This document shows, one piece after another, positions 1 through 9,270 of a stretch of 64,000 bases of DNA. Made by a program: the position numbers and the translations under genes. The notes beneath the pieces are model-generated. The model was not told the DNA's origin. It worked only from the letters and a program-made list of their open reading frames with translations, and did no database searches. Every line of letters starts with the position of its first letter. The first letter of the stretch is position 1. Source of the DNA: Bacillota bacterium (lineage in GTDB: Bacteria; Bacillota; Clostridia; Acetivibrionales; DSM-1351); contig JAEWOH010000050.1 of assembly GCA_023460955.1 (NCBI GenBank), positions 1 to 64,000 of the forward strand. The letters are read 5' to 3'.

Positions 1-93
<93 letters not shown>

Positions 94-150
94 AAATTTA
101 TATGATTCGCAGTAAACTGCTACTCATCTAACTTATTTGATAAGCTTGAC

Positions 151-169
151 TGCTGAATTTTATTCAGCA
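151..169 (-). other. 16S leader hairpin
   Basis: An 8-bp perfect inverted repeat (TGCTGAAT / ATTCAGCA) with a 3-nt loop sits about 60 nt upstream of the 16S 5' end in the rRNA leader. Leader hairpins of this kind often take part in pre-rRNA processing or antitermination. That role is inference; no clear boxA was found. Confidence 0.4.
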
Positions 170-435
170 TGCTCATTTAAAATTGCTGACTTTTGTTCCA
201 GTTCTTTGTCTGTTAAGACTTGAACCGGGTTGTAAAGTTCGCAAGTGAATTTAAGTTCGTTAGAACTTGAATTCATTAACTCATTTTTTAGAATCCATTG
301 GATTCTGGAATTGTTTGAGTCCTTTACTTACATTTGCATGTATTGTCACTGTTTACTTTTCAAAGTCCATACCTTAAAAGCGTTACTGTTGTTGCTTTTC
401 AAGGTTTACCGACCGCTTATTGCGACAGCTTAGTT

Positions 436-464
436 ATATTACCATGTTGTTGCCGTTATGTCAA
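436..464 (-). promoter_or_regulatory. rRNA promoter (proximal, first of a tandem set)
   Basis: On the minus strand: TTGACA (459-464), 17-bp spacer, TAATAT (436-441), pointing at the 16S gene. It is a near-consensus sigma-A promoter. Confidence 0.85.
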
Positions 465-568
465 CACTTTTATTTTAGCCAGTTTTTGGTAGCTGACTTT
501 ACCGTTTTAGGTAACTTCAAATCCTTAACCGAGCAGTCTAAGCGTTGCCGTCGGATGACGGCTTGACT

Positions 569-598
569 ATGTTACCACGGCCTCTATCGCTATGTCAA
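569..598 (-). promoter_or_regulatory. rRNA promoter (second)
   Basis: On the minus strand: TTGACA (593-598), 18-bp spacer, TAACAT (569-574). The -35 lies exactly 134 bp from that of the proximal promoter, within a repeated unit. Confidence 0.8.
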
Positions 599-702
599 CA
601 CTTTTATTAAGTCAGTTTTTGGTAATTGACTTTGCCTTTTCAAGCTATCTTCAATTCCTTAAACCAAGCTACTTAAGCATTGCTGTCTGCGACAGCCTGA
701 CT

Positions 703-732
703 ATACTAACACGTTTACTACCGCTCTGTCAA
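703..732 (-). promoter_or_regulatory. rRNA promoter (third)
   Basis: On the minus strand: TTGACA (727-732), 18-bp spacer, TAGTAT (703-708). It is again 134 bp further upstream, with the same flanking 'AAAGTGTTGACA' context. Confidence 0.8.
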
Positions 733-873
733 CACTTTATATAAAAACTTGTATATAAGTACTTCTGATATAAAAGTTCTTCTGCAAGTTCCCGGTAAAT
801 TCCATACCTTTGCAGGAATATCACGTTACCTTTAACCGCGCTTTCAAATGTTGCAGTAAGCGACTGTTTTGTT

Positions 874-903
874 AGTATAGCACTATAGGTCTGATATCAT
901 CAA
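874..903 (-). promoter_or_regulatory. Possible fourth, most upstream rRNA promoter
   Basis: On the minus strand: TTGATG (898-903), 18-bp spacer, TATACT (874-879) preceded by TGC (extended -10). It lies outside the 134-bp repeat phase (171 bp from the third) and is weaker in the -35, so it is less certain. Confidence 0.5.
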
Positions 904-997
904 CATATATGAATACTAAAGAATATAATTATTTTAATTTGCATGCAATATCCTACAATATTCGCACTATTAGCGAGTGTTTAATCCAGAATCCTCA

Positions 998-1828
998 TTA
1001 TTCAAATTGAGTAAATAACGATGCAACCTTAGCATTAACTTCTTTTTGTTTGGACTGAGCTTTATTAAACATTTCATTAAATACTGGCATGATATAAGAA
1101 TTGATAACATCAACTCCTTCCTCAGTAATACCTCCCTTCGTAGCAACCCTGGATATAACTTCCCCTGGAGTGATATGTTTATCTATTATAAGTTTAGTTG
1201 TACCATAAAATGTTTGAAGAACCATTTCTTTAATATCTTCTTCCTCAAAGTTCGAGTGGTTCTCGTAGGCTGTCTGTACAAATTTATCAATAATGGCTGA
1301 TAATAATCCAGGTCCACAGCTTGTAAGCAGTGTAGCGAATCCAAAATCACTTTCGTTAACACGTTTTATCTTCCCGACACTTTTAAGAATGTTTTCAATA
1401 TTACCGGCATCTGTCTCAGAAACTTTTTCATTATGTGATAAAAGAGTTATTCCTTCTTTTACTTCAGAAATTATAGTCGGAATTATTTTAGTTATTTTAC
1501 AGTTAACTATGTTCTCTATATCTTTTAATAAAACGGCTCCAGTTATCGAAATAAGATGTTTCTGCTCATCAACACAGGGTTTTATCTCTTCCATGATACT
1601 TTTATACTCAAGAGGTTTAATGCAAAGGAATATATATTGAGATTTTTCAGCCACTTCTGTTGCTGTTTCAGCAGTATGTATTCCGGACCAAAATTCATTA
1701 ACTTCCTTTAGTCTGATCTTATCCTTTCTGGTAACAATAACTTGCTCCTGTGCTATACCAAAATTTAAGAGTGTACCTATAAGCATTTTGGCCATACTGC
1801 CAAAGCCGATAAAACCAAATTTTATCAT
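998..1828 (-). CDS. ComER-like pyrroline-5-carboxylate reductase family protein
   Basis: A 276-residue protein of the NAD(P)-binding P5C reductase family. The Rossmann fold starts at residue 3 with GFIGFGSMA, and the C-terminal dimerisation domain holds a 'LTSCGPGLLSAIIDKF' segment, the ProC signature region. The low similarity to a housekeeping ProC, the MIKFGFIGFGSMAKML start and the 'KGGITEEGV' motif fit the late-competence ComER branch, whose substrate is unknown. It is the last gene of a three-gene operon. Its ATG overlaps the stop of the DinB gene by 4 bp, implying translational coupling. True proline biosynthesis activity is possible but not shown. Confidence 0.8.
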   Translation of the reverse strand: MIKFGFIGFGSMAKMLIGTLLNFGIAQEQVIVTRKDKIRLKEVNEFWSGIHTAETATEVAEKSQYIFLCIKPLEYKSIMEEIKPCVDEQKHLISITGAVLLKDIENIVNCKITKIIPTIISEVKEGITLLSHNEKVSETDAGNIENILKSVGKIKRVNESDFGFATLLTSCGPGLLSAIIDKFVQTAYENHSNFEEEDIKEMVLQTFYGTTKLIIDKHITPGEVISRVATKGGITEEGVDVINSYIMPVFNEMFNKAQSKQKEVNAKVASLFTQFE

Positions 1829-2271
1829 AACATCAATTCTCCAAGTCTCTTTTTGAAATGCTCGATATGTAGTTCCAGATGTACGAAGTACTTGTGTATT
1901 AGTTCCTTCAATGGGATAGCCTCATCCTCGTTTTTTACCCATACATTATTCATTTTGTTACTTTCAATTCCATCAATGATATTTATCAGAAGGCAATTAT
2001 AGCTATACCATAGCGATGCAAGCAATGGCCATTCAATTTTGTTGAATTTCTCAACTCTGATCCACTCTTCTCCGTCATAAGCCGGGAAGTCCAATAAATC
2101 AGAAAATTGAAGCCTTACAAATCTTTGATGATTGTTTGAGGCTGAGTCTATAAGGTGACCAATAATTTCTCGGAGCGACCACTTATCCTCTGATATTTTG
2201 GTTTTTGTAATTTCCTCATCAATTGATTTAAGATATGCATAAAAATCTTCTACAACCTCTTTATAGTTCAT
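1825..2271 (-). CDS. DinB-family protein
   Basis: A 148-residue four-helix DinB/YfiT-like protein. It has the family pattern of dispersed metal-binding histidines: H40 in 'IIGHLIDSASNNHQRF', then the C-terminal HxxxH-like 'FVHLELHIEHF'. DinB-like proteins are metal-dependent and often act as thiol transferases or stress proteins; the substrate cannot be read from the sequence. It sits between a methyltransferase (1-bp gap, with GGAAGG inside the upstream gene as SD) and a ComER-like gene (4-bp overlap), so the three are co-translated. Confidence 0.82.
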   Translation of the reverse strand: MNYKEVVEDFYAYLKSIDEEITKTKISEDKWSLREIIGHLIDSASNNHQRFVRLQFSDLLDFPAYDGEEWIRVEKFNKIEWPLLASLWYSYNCLLINIIDGIESNKMNNVWVKNEDEAIPLKELIHKYFVHLELHIEHFKKRLGELML

Positions 2272-2272
2272 A

Positions 2273-3067
2273 TTACTGCGCCTTCCTTCCTATATATAAT
2301 AAATGCTCACTCGAACCAAGTATATTATTGTTCTCTGATATACAGTAGAAAAGATCAATCCACTCCTGAAATATATTTTCGGGCAACTGGCTTAATTCTC
2401 TTTCACATAGTGAGCCCAGACCTTCCGTGGAAAAAAATTTCAACTTTGAAATATTATAGACCTTCATTAATTCTTCAACATCATCAGGATTAATAAAATA
2501 AGCGTCAGTAAAGCCTGAATTGACAACATTACGGCCATCCTTAAGATAATATAACAGCCTCTCTTTACTGCTGATGATATCTTCAGGGTACTTTTTCAAA
2601 CAATCTATTATAGGTGCATAGGCTGAAATAAAGGAAATAACAATTATACCCCCGGGCTTAAGCTTATTGAGACATTGCTTAATTGCTTCCTTTCGTTCCC
2701 ACTCCTCTAAGAGGTGGTATAACGGGCCCATACATAGAACAACATCATATTGCTTTCCAAAATTAAACTTATTTAGCTCCAAAACATTACCCTGTATTGC
2801 TTTTTCTAAAACCGTTCCGGCTTCTTCTGCATGAATAACAGCTTGCTTAACCATTTCTCCAGATAAATCAAACAATGTAACCCTATGACCTTTTTGAGAT
2901 AAATAAATGCTATATCTTCCTGGTCCGCCGCCTACATCCAGTATTTCTGACTTGTTATTTATAAATTCATTAAGGGCTCGTTTTGTCATTTCAAACTCTA
3001 TCCTATGTCTTTCTAATCTGCCCCATTCATCATAAGTATTATCATAAAAATCCCCAACCACACTCAT
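2273..3067 (-). CDS. Class I SAM-dependent methyltransferase
   Basis: A 264-residue protein. Motif I 'ILDVGGGPGRYSIYLSQKGH' (about residues 42-61) binds S-adenosylmethionine. The acidic motif II 'VTLFDLSGEMV' and the 'VVLCMGPLYHLLEE' post-motif complete the methyltransferase fold. The GPLYHL motif is typical of small-molecule methyltransferases of Firmicutes. The substrate is unknown. It is the first gene of the operon with the DinB and ComER-like genes; the start has a GAGG-type SD. Confidence 0.85.
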   Translation of the reverse strand: MSVVGDFYDNTYDEWGRLERHRIEFEMTKRALNEFINNKSEILDVGGGPGRYSIYLSQKGHRVTLFDLSGEMVKQAVIHAEEAGTVLEKAIQGNVLELNKFNFGKQYDVVLCMGPLYHLLEEWERKEAIKQCLNKLKPGGIIVISFISAYAPIIDCLKKYPEDIISSKERLLYYLKDGRNVVNSGFTDAYFINPDDVEELMKVYNISKLKFFSTEGLGSLCERELSQLPENIFQEWIDLFYCISENNNILGSSEHLLYIGRKAQ

Positions 3068-3125
3068 TTATTTAAACCTCAATTCTGCAGCATTACAGCT
3101 TTAATGAAATAATAAAAGTTAAAAA

Positions 3126-3153
3126 CCCCACAGAATTTTACAACTCTGTGGGG
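3126..3153 (-). terminator. Rho-independent terminator of the Gfo/Idh gene
   Basis: A 9-bp perfect stem (CCCCACAGA / TCTGTGGGG) with a 10-nt loop. Read on the minus strand it is followed by TTTTTAACTTTTATT. Confidence 0.85.
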
Positions 3154-3275
3154 TCAAACAAGGTTATACCCGATTACCTCTCAAAGCTATATGTTAACAA
3201 TGAATTAAAGCTTCATGTATATTCAATAACTTTTATGGTATTTTTACATATTTTTACCATCCTGTCAAGAAAGAA

Positions 3276-4247
3276 TTATCTTTTAAAAATCTGCCTTAAT
3301 GCTTCGTCTATTACCTTCTCATTTCTTATCGATTCTTCAAAGGAAACCAGTGGCTTTTCCCCTTGTAATATACATCTTCCGAATTGTTCAACCTCAAGCA
3401 TGTAATTATCAGGACAATTGACTGTAATTTCTTCCGTTCCGGATTCCTTCTTTAGGATTATTTTCTGATCCCCTTTCGAATTAAATACAGCTGGCACAGA
3501 CATAATGCCATCGTCCCCAACAATTGTATACTCTATTCTTGAGGAACAAAGGAAGGAGCAATAGGATACAGCTCTAATTCCACCTTCAAATTCCATTACA
3601 ATGCAACTACTTTCATCAACCCCGGTCTTGCCTATTTCTCCGGTTGCATATATTGATACCGGTTCTTTACCAATAATATGCCTGATAATGTTTATGTTAT
3701 AACACCCTATATCATAGGTAGCTCCACCGGCCAATTCAGGGAATAGTCTTACATCTTCCATATTTTTAAGTAAATAGCTAAAATGTGAATCCATAAACTT
3801 TATTTTGCCTATAGCACCGCTATCAACAAGTTCTTTAACTTTTTTAGTTAGAGGACTGTGCCTATAAGCAAAAGCTTCCATTAACAGCACCCCGTTTTTG
3901 TCGCATACTTCCTTCATCGCTCTGATTTCTTCTGTTGAAATACCCATAGGCTTTTCGCAAAGTATATGTTTCTTTTTCTCAGCAGCTTTTATAGTCCACT
4001 CATAATGCAGACCATTTGGAAGCGGAATATATACTGCATCAATCTCAGGATCATCTAGAAGTTCGTCATAGCTTTGATATGCTTTTACAGGGCTAAATTC
4101 TTTAATGAATTTCTCAAGCTTTTCAGTCCCTCTGCTTGATATAGCATACAACTGTGCATTATTAGCACTTAAAATACCCGGAATGACAGATGATTCAGCT
4201 ATTCCGGCACAACTGATAATACCCCAATTTACTTTGCTTTTTTCCAT
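3276..4247 (-). CDS. Gfo/Idh/MocA family NAD(P)-dependent oxidoreductase
   Basis: A 323-residue oxidoreductase. The N-terminal Rossmann domain opens with 'VNWGIISCAGIAESSVIPG'. It also has the family EKP motif in 'KHILCEKPMGIS' (catalytic Lys) and a C-terminal GFO domain containing 'GGATYDIGCYNINIIRHIIG', where the DIGxYxxxxxR pattern provides the active-site Asp/Tyr. Such enzymes oxidise sugars or sugar derivatives, or act as dimeric dihydrodiol-type dehydrogenases; the substrate is unknown. I start at the ATG at 4247 because GAGGG lies 8 nt before it. An upstream in-frame ATG (4265) has no SD. Monocistronic, with its own terminator at 3126. Confidence 0.88.
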   Translation of the reverse strand: MEKSKVNWGIISCAGIAESSVIPGILSANNAQLYAISSRGTEKLEKFIKEFSPVKAYQSYDELLDDPEIDAVYIPLPNGLHYEWTIKAAEKKKHILCEKPMGISTEEIRAMKEVCDKNGVLLMEAFAYRHSPLTKKVKELVDSGAIGKIKFMDSHFSYLLKNMEDVRLFPELAGGATYDIGCYNINIIRHIIGKEPVSIYATGEIGKTGVDESSCIVMEFEGGIRAVSYCSFLCSSRIEYTIVGDDGIMSVPAVFNSKGDQKIILKKESGTEEITVNCPDNYMLEVEQFGRCILQGEKPLVSFEESIRNEKVIDEALRQIFKR

Positions 4248-4442
4248 AATAAATCCCTCTTTCATTATTAATTGTATATCAAAATAAATTTCTCTAATAT
4301 TCTAATTATATTTTATTTAAATGAACAATATATGTATAGTCAATTCATGTCATATAGATAACTTATTTTGTTTCATTTTTTCCATATTGCGTAGATTGAA
4401 ATCATAAACTATACCAACCTTTAAATAAACGAAAAAATAAAA

Positions 4443-4488
4443 CAGCGTATTAATTAGTGAGTTGTTGACCCGATTAATTATTACGCTG
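4443..4488 (-). terminator. Terminator after the SLH protein gene
   Basis: Long inverted repeat CAGCGTAttaat... / ...ATTATTACGCTG. On the minus strand it is followed by a TTTTATTTTTTCG run. Confidence 0.8.
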
Positions 4489-4543
4489 CTTTATATAGAA
4501 ATTTCTAGTTGATAAATTCTTTATTCCGAATCATTTGCTTTTA

Positions 4544-7500
4544 CTATTTCAGATTCGAATTGTTTGTTACTGGTACATTTAGTATTGGTTTAACCAAAGC
4601 ATTGTTTGATGCATCTTGAATTGTATCAAGTTGCCCATCATGTAGCGGTTGGTATGAAATGGTAATTGCACTACTCTTGGTGATTGTTATATAAGGGTTG
4701 GAAATGTAAATAGTTATTTTATTACCATTTCCAATTTTATAGTCATACATCCAAGGTGTACTAATCCTAGTAAGGCTGGAAGGTATGGCAGTTCCATCAA
4801 CAGTTATGGTAAATGAACAATTTGCAACATCTTCCTGACTTATTGGTTTATCAAAGGTCAAAGTAATACAGCCAGTCAAATTATCATAATCACCTTCTAT
4901 AGGCTGACCATAGCTTGTATACACAGCACTTTGCAATTCTGGTCCAGTTTTTGAAACAGTAACCGGGTAAGTAAAACTCTCAATATAGTCACTTGCATTG
5001 TCTTTGAATCCACCTGACACTGGTTTTGTATAGGTAAGAGTTAGTTCACTTCCGTCTGATAAACTGGCCATAGCTTCACAGTCAACTTTCAAACTTATCC
5101 TTCCGGAATTGTAGTAAAAGGAGGTAGCACTTATATTTTTAATAGTTATTTGTGTTTCTCCGCTTTTTAATGTAAATGAATCTTTCAATAAATCCCAATC
5201 CGCCTCATTCCACACGTCAAAAAAGTTATCAAAAATAACATTTATCTCACCTGTATTAGCATTATAAAGAGCAGTCTTTATATTTAAATCGACAGGTTCA
5301 GTAATAATGTCAAAACTATTAGCTTTATTATGGTTCAATGATGTATCTTGAATAGGGTTCAAAGTTGGGATTGAATAAGTAATATTTACCTCACCAACTC
5401 CTGAAAGTGGACTATCGAAAGAAAGTATAATACCCGATGACCAAATATCATCATAATCGGTTTTGTATGATTTAAATGCAATGCTACTAGGTACTACGCC
5501 ATTAACTGAAAATGCTGAAGCAGCTGGTACAGAACTATCATCAAGGGCTTCACTAGACATTATGGTAACTGTGTTTCTAGCAGCATTTATAAATGCATCT
5601 TGGAATGACGGACCTTGGGTGTCCATAGAACTTTGTAGTTCGTTAGTAATATTAACAGTTTTTACATTTGTCGCTATTGATTTATCGTTTTGGACGGTTG
5701 CCACAAAGTAGTACTGATATGTTGGCATACCAGCTGTTAGTGTTCTATTGGTATTTATAATGATTGGTGTATTTGCAGTTGTGCGAACTAAATAACTATC
5801 ACCTCTCCATTGGTTTGTACGATGACCATGGAGTACATCCAATGCAGATGCTGGTGTTGAATCTCCGTATCCCATAACTATATATACATCAGCAGCAGTT
5901 TGTGTCTCAATATTTAACAAGAGATTTCCATCGCTGTCTAAATTGACAAAAGGATAACCAGATACAAACTTAGGAGCATTTTCTGGATCAGGTGTTGTAA
6001 CAGCATTAACTGTTACATCAATATATCTTGAATACATTTTATTGGCAGTTGCAACCCTTATTTTAGTGCTGCCTGCTTTAATGGCAGTTAATAAAACTGT
6101 TCCATCTGTATTAGATGTGATTGATATTATGCTTGAATCATCAACAGACCAATTTACATTTTGCTTAGGTACAGCTATAGCTAAAATAGTTGTAGTCTCA
6201 TTAACGTTAAGATTTAAAGACCTCAAATCTATTCCGTTTATATTTTGAATATACAGACCAGGTACTGCATCATCAGCTATAAATGAAAGTGCAGTTTTAT
6301 CAGGAATTACAAGTGCATTTCCAGCAAGGTCTGTAATTCCTTCAAGAATTGAAACTGTATACTCTGTACCCTGTATTAATGCAACAGATGGAATAATAGT
6401 AATACTATTATCATTTGTGTTATAGGTCACAGCGCAAGCGATGGCTCCACTTGTAGTAGTTTCAGAAGTAATGGCACCGGAAGTTGTAATACTAAAGCTT
6501 ATTAAATTTTGTATATTATCACTTTTGATAGGCTCACTGAAGTTAAGTTTTATTGCAGAACCAGTTGTACAAGATACAGGTGGAACCAAAGATACCGTTG
6601 GAGCAATGGTGTCTTCTGTTGTCGGTGTTGTTGGTGTTGTTGGTGTTGTTGGTGTTGACGGTGTTGTTGGTGTTGTTGGTGTTGTTGGTGTGGTTGGTGT
6701 GGTTGGTGTGGTCGGGGATGTTGGCGTCGTTGGTGTGGTTGGTGTTGATACTGCAGGTTTTCCTCCCACCTCAGCTTTCACGCCTTCAGCTACTATAGTA
6801 TTTGTTATTACTACCTCACCTGTAATTGTAGCTCCCTTCTGGAAGTTCATATTCGTAACTGAACCCTTTATGTCTATTTTAGCACCTTCAGCATTATTAG
6901 TAAGTGTTTCAATAGTACCTTTTACAGCAATAGATACATTAGAAGAGTTATTATTGACTTTTGTAAAGTTACCAAGTAATTCAATACTTTGACCAGCAGT
7001 AACCTCAGGTGGGATAGTTACTTCTTTAAAGCCGCCTCCAACCAATTCCTGTGTAACAAGTATTGCCCCACTTTCCAAAACAGTGGTTGTTATCTCAGTA
7101 GTACCAGAAGCTACAATACGGATATTTCCATCTTGCTTTGTAACTACTAATCCACCCTCAACCGATACATTGGCAAAATAAACAGAATTTTTTCCACCAC
7201 CTTGTGCTATCACTTGTCCGCTTATCTTGACATTACTTGCATGAAAATCACCATTACCTACTCCAGGTGCAAGATACAAATTACCTTTAATATTCATATC
7301 TTTAAGGATTACATCAGGACTGTTAACAAGAACATTCCCCTCCGCGTCCGCACTGTATGTACCTGGTTTACTAATATATGTAGGTGCTAGCTTTTCTAAA
7401 ATACACACTACCTCTGCACGGGTAAGAATGCCTTTAGGATCAAAAACCTTACCCGGTTTTCCATTCATTATTCCTGCAGAAGAAAGTGCAGATATAAATC

Positions 7501-8002
7501 CAGCAGCCTCTTTAGCTATTTTTGCAGCATCGCTAAAATTAGGTGCAGTACTTAGTTCACTGATATTAAAAGCTCGTGAAAACATTACTGCTGCATCTTC
7601 ACGTGTAACTTTTTCTCTTGGCTGAGCCTTGCCGTCGCTAACATTCATAATTTTAGCATTTACAACAGCAGATATTGCTCCAGCAAACCAATCTTTTTCT
7701 GAAACATCCTTAAAACTTTTTGTTCCTGCTGGGTAACTCATACATTTGTTTATTATTGCTGCAAATTCTGCTCTAGTTATGGGATCATTAGGGCGGAATT
7801 TTTGATTGTTTCCAGTTATAACGCCTCTACTGCTCCATTTGTATATTTGGTTACTTGCCCAGAATTTACTGCTTACATCCGCAAATGTGCTAGAAGTATT
7901 ACCGGAATTATCTTTTGCAAAAGTTAATCCAGTAAAAATACTTAATACCATGCACATAACCAAAATACCAGATACTAGTTTCCCAAACTTTAGTTTCGAC
8001 AT
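4544..8002 (-). CDS. Large S-layer homology (SLH) domain surface protein
   Basis: An 1152-residue secreted protein. A signal peptide (about residues 1-30, ending GLTFAKD) is followed by three SLH domains: 'FADVSSKFWASNQIYKW...', 'FKDVSEKDWFAGAISAV...' and 'FSDAAKIAKEAAGFISAL...', each with the ITRAE/VTRED/LTRAE box. These bind pyruvylated secondary cell-wall polymer. A beta-rich region follows, then a Thr-Pro linker (DNA 6619-6750), then Big_5/Ig-like modules ('TFDKPIS', 'TLTYTKPVSGGFKDNASD') and a Big_2-like module ('ISITSNTDGTVLLTAIKAGSTKIRV'). No catalytic domain is visible, so a structural or adhesive role is likely. The start at 8002 has GGAGGATGTAAG; the longer reading from 8041 lacks an SD. 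Confidence 0.9.
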   Translation of the reverse strand: MSKLKFGKLVSGILVMCMVLSIFTGLTFAKDNSGNTSSTFADVSSKFWASNQIYKWSSRGVITGNNQKFRPNDPITRAEFAAIINKCMSYPAGTKSFKDVSEKDWFAGAISAVVNAKIMNVSDGKAQPREKVTREDAAVMFSRAFNISELSTAPNFSDAAKIAKEAAGFISALSSAGIMNGKPGKVFDPKGILTRAEVVCILEKLAPTYISKPGTYSADAEGNVLVNSPDVILKDMNIKGNLYLAPGVGNGDFHASNVKISGQVIAQGGGKNSVYFANVSVEGGLVVTKQDGNIRIVASGTTEITTTVLESGAILVTQELVGGGFKEVTIPPEVTAGQSIELLGNFTKVNNNSSNVSIAVKGTIETLTNNAEGAKIDIKGSVTNMNFQKGATITGEVVITNTIVAEGVKAEVGGKPAVSTPTTPTTPTSPTTPTTPTTPTTPTTPTTPSTPTTPTTPTTPTTEDTIAPTVSLVPPVSCTTGSAIKLNFSEPIKSDNIQNLISFSITTSGAITSETTTSGAIACAVTYNTNDNSITIIPSVALIQGTEYTVSILEGITDLAGNALVIPDKTALSFIADDAVPGLYIQNINGIDLRSLNLNVNETTTILAIAVPKQNVNWSVDDSSIISITSNTDGTVLLTAIKAGSTKIRVATANKMYSRYIDVTVNAVTTPDPENAPKFVSGYPFVNLDSDGNLLLNIETQTAADVYIVMGYGDSTPASALDVLHGHRTNQWRGDSYLVRTTANTPIIINTNRTLTAGMPTYQYYFVATVQNDKSIATNVKTVNITNELQSSMDTQGPSFQDAFINAARNTVTIMSSEALDDSSVPAASAFSVNGVVPSSIAFKSYKTDYDDIWSSGIILSFDSPLSGVGEVNITYSIPTLNPIQDTSLNHNKANSFDIITEPVDLNIKTALYNANTGEINVIFDNFFDVWNEADWDLLKDSFTLKSGETQITIKNISATSFYYNSGRISLKVDCEAMASLSDGSELTLTYTKPVSGGFKDNASDYIESFTYPVTVSKTGPELQSAVYTSYGQPIEGDYDNLTGCITLTFDKPISQEDVANCSFTITVDGTAIPSSLTRISTPWMYDYKIGNGNKITIYISNPYITITKSSAITISYQPLHDGQLDTIQDASNNALVKPILNVPVTNNSNLK
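6619..6750 (-). repeat. 9-bp-unit minisatellite encoding the Pro-Thr linker
   Basis: About fourteen imperfect copies of a 9-bp unit (plus-strand GTTGTTGGT) encode the repeated tripeptide Thr-Pro-Thr/Ser. Period 9 keeps frame, so copy-number change would alter linker length without disrupting the gene. Pro-Thr linkers of this kind are typical of clostridial wall proteins. Confidence 0.9.
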
Positions 8003-8313
8003 CTTACATCCTCCAAAATAGTTTAATTGAAAATAAAGCAAAAAAATCCTTCAGCCATAATCAAATATATATTATATATTTTTATTATTAGCTAAATAAT
8101 TTTTATTTTAAAAACCACCAAATTGATACATATTTATCAAATTTTATCGGTTAATATATCTATATATTCTATTTTATCTAGAAAATCCCTTTAAATATTT
8201 GGAAATTTTTTATCTGATTTATTATTACTTATTGTCTAAAAAATTTTTTCGATAAAATTCTCTTTTTCTATAGTAAAACTTTACAGTAGAACTTTTTTTA
8301 TAGTAATTGCTAG
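8003..8313. other. AT-rich intergenic stretch with no recognised gene
   Basis: 311 bp, very AT-rich, between the SLH gene and the deacetylase gene (both minus strand). It must contain the SLH gene promoter; several TATAAT-like strings occur near 8065-8090 but none has a convincing -35. No terminator of the deacetylase gene is obvious. Confidence 0.5.
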
Positions 8314-9093
8314 TTACTTTTTCTGCTGTCTTCCCTGGTCATCAATATAATAACCGTCCTTCATAATAAGCTCGGAAACCGGAGCAAATTCCAGACCTTT
8401 TGCCTTAAGCTCTGATATTATCTGGGGCAGAAGTTCAACAGTATATTGGGTATCGTTATGGAACAAAATAATCGCCCCCGGTTTTGTTCTTTTTAGTATC
8501 CTATCAAGAATGGCCTGCCTGCTCATTTCCTTTTTCCAGTCCAGGCTGTCAACATTCCATTGAATAGGGTAGCAACCCAATTCATTGCAGGTTTCAATTA
8601 CTGTGTTATTATAGTCTCCGTACGGAGGTCTGAACAGCGTAACTTTTGTACCTGCTATTTCTCCAAGCTTTTGATTGCAGAGTTCGATCTCACTCCGGCA
8701 TTTTTCCTTCCCAATAGTGCTCATTCTCAAATGTGAATAGCCGTGGTTGCCTACATCATGGCCGTTTTCAGTAATAAGCTTAACTGCGTCAGGATATTTT
8801 TCACCCCATTGTCCCACCATAAAAAAGCTGGCTTTAACATTTTCCTTCTTTAGTATTTCTAGAATTGTCGGAATATCTCCGGCCCCCCAAGCGCAGTCAA
8901 ATGTGATGGAAACCAGGTTTTTATCAGTCTCCACACTATATATAGGAAGTACTCTGTTATTGGTAAAAACATATATAGATTTGAAAACTCCCAACCTTCC
9001 GGCAACTATAAGTAAAGATAAAAGAAAAGCTCCGGCAGTAAATACAATCAGGTAACGTGTAAACCTTTTCCTGCTTATAATAAAAATCTTCAT
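8314..9093 (-). CDS. PdaB-like polysaccharide deacetylase
   Basis: A 259-residue membrane-anchored NodB-fold deacetylase. It has a Lys/Arg-rich N terminus and one transmembrane helix (about residues 14-33). The catalytic motifs are 'SITFDCAWG' (Asp base; the usual DD pair is DC, as in the PdaB branch), the metal site 'VGNHGYSHLRMS' (HxxxxH), 'LFRPPYGDYN' and 'GAIILFHND'. PdaB-type enzymes act on peptidoglycan during sporulation. Translation uses AAGGAG 7 nt before the ATG, which lies inside the descending arm of the hairpin at 9099-9154 (see there). Confidence 0.87.
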   Translation of the reverse strand: MKIFIISRKRFTRYLIVFTAGAFLLSLLIVAGRLGVFKSIYVFTNNRVLPIYSVETDKNLVSITFDCAWGAGDIPTILEILKKENVKASFFMVGQWGEKYPDAVKLITENGHDVGNHGYSHLRMSTIGKEKCRSEIELCNQKLGEIAGTKVTLFRPPYGDYNNTVIETCNELGCYPIQWNVDSLDWKKEMSRQAILDRILKRTKPGAIILFHNDTQYTVELLPQIISELKAKGLEFAPVSELIMKDGYYIDDQGRQQKK

Positions 9094-9098
9094 TAAAA

Positions 9099-9154
9099 AA
9101 CTCCTTGAAATTATTTTTTATATATACTATAAATATTTACTATTTCAAGGAGTT
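9099..9154 (-). promoter_or_regulatory. Terminator-like hairpin that sequesters the SD of the deacetylase gene
   Basis: A 13-bp perfect inverted repeat (9099-9111 / 9142-9154) with a 30-nt loop. Read on the minus strand, the second arm ends AAGGAGTTTTTTAATG, so it is at once a terminator-like stem with U-tract and the carrier of the SD. The first arm and loop contain TTGAAA, a 16-bp spacer and TATATA, a possible promoter whose transcript would lack the first arm and so have a free SD. Regulation is inferred. Confidence 0.6.
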
Positions 9155-9270
9155 ATGTGTGGTTGTACTATTGTATTATGAAATTTAAATAAAATCTAAT
9201 TAATATAGCTGAGACTATTACTTCGGTTATTTAAAAGTTGAATACTTCCTATTTCAAAGTTGAATAATTC

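Larger units (their letters stand above)
430..735 (-). repeat. ~134-bp tandem repeat units, each with one rRNA promoter
   Basis: Two full units (about 431-564 and 565-698) and a third partial one (699-735) align along their length. Each carries in the same order the -10, the spacer, the -35 with upstream AAAGTG, the motif 'CAGTTTTTGGTA' read on the plus strand, and a small dyad near 'GTCnnnnGAC'. The 134-bp period of the -35 elements (459, 593, 727) shows tandem duplication of a promoter module. Confidence 0.7.

Noticed and set aside
245..433. 62-codon plus-strand ORF
   Set aside because: Falls in the rRNA leader/promoter array; no SD, unlikely codon use.
6619..6750. Regular repeats, considered as a CRISPR array
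   Set aside because: Nine-base coding repeat without spacers; encodes a Pro-Thr linker.
6441..6992. 183-codon plus-strand ORF rich in Val-Gly repeats
   Set aside because: Antisense of the Thr-Pro linker and flanks of the SLH gene; composition mirrors the repeat, no SD.
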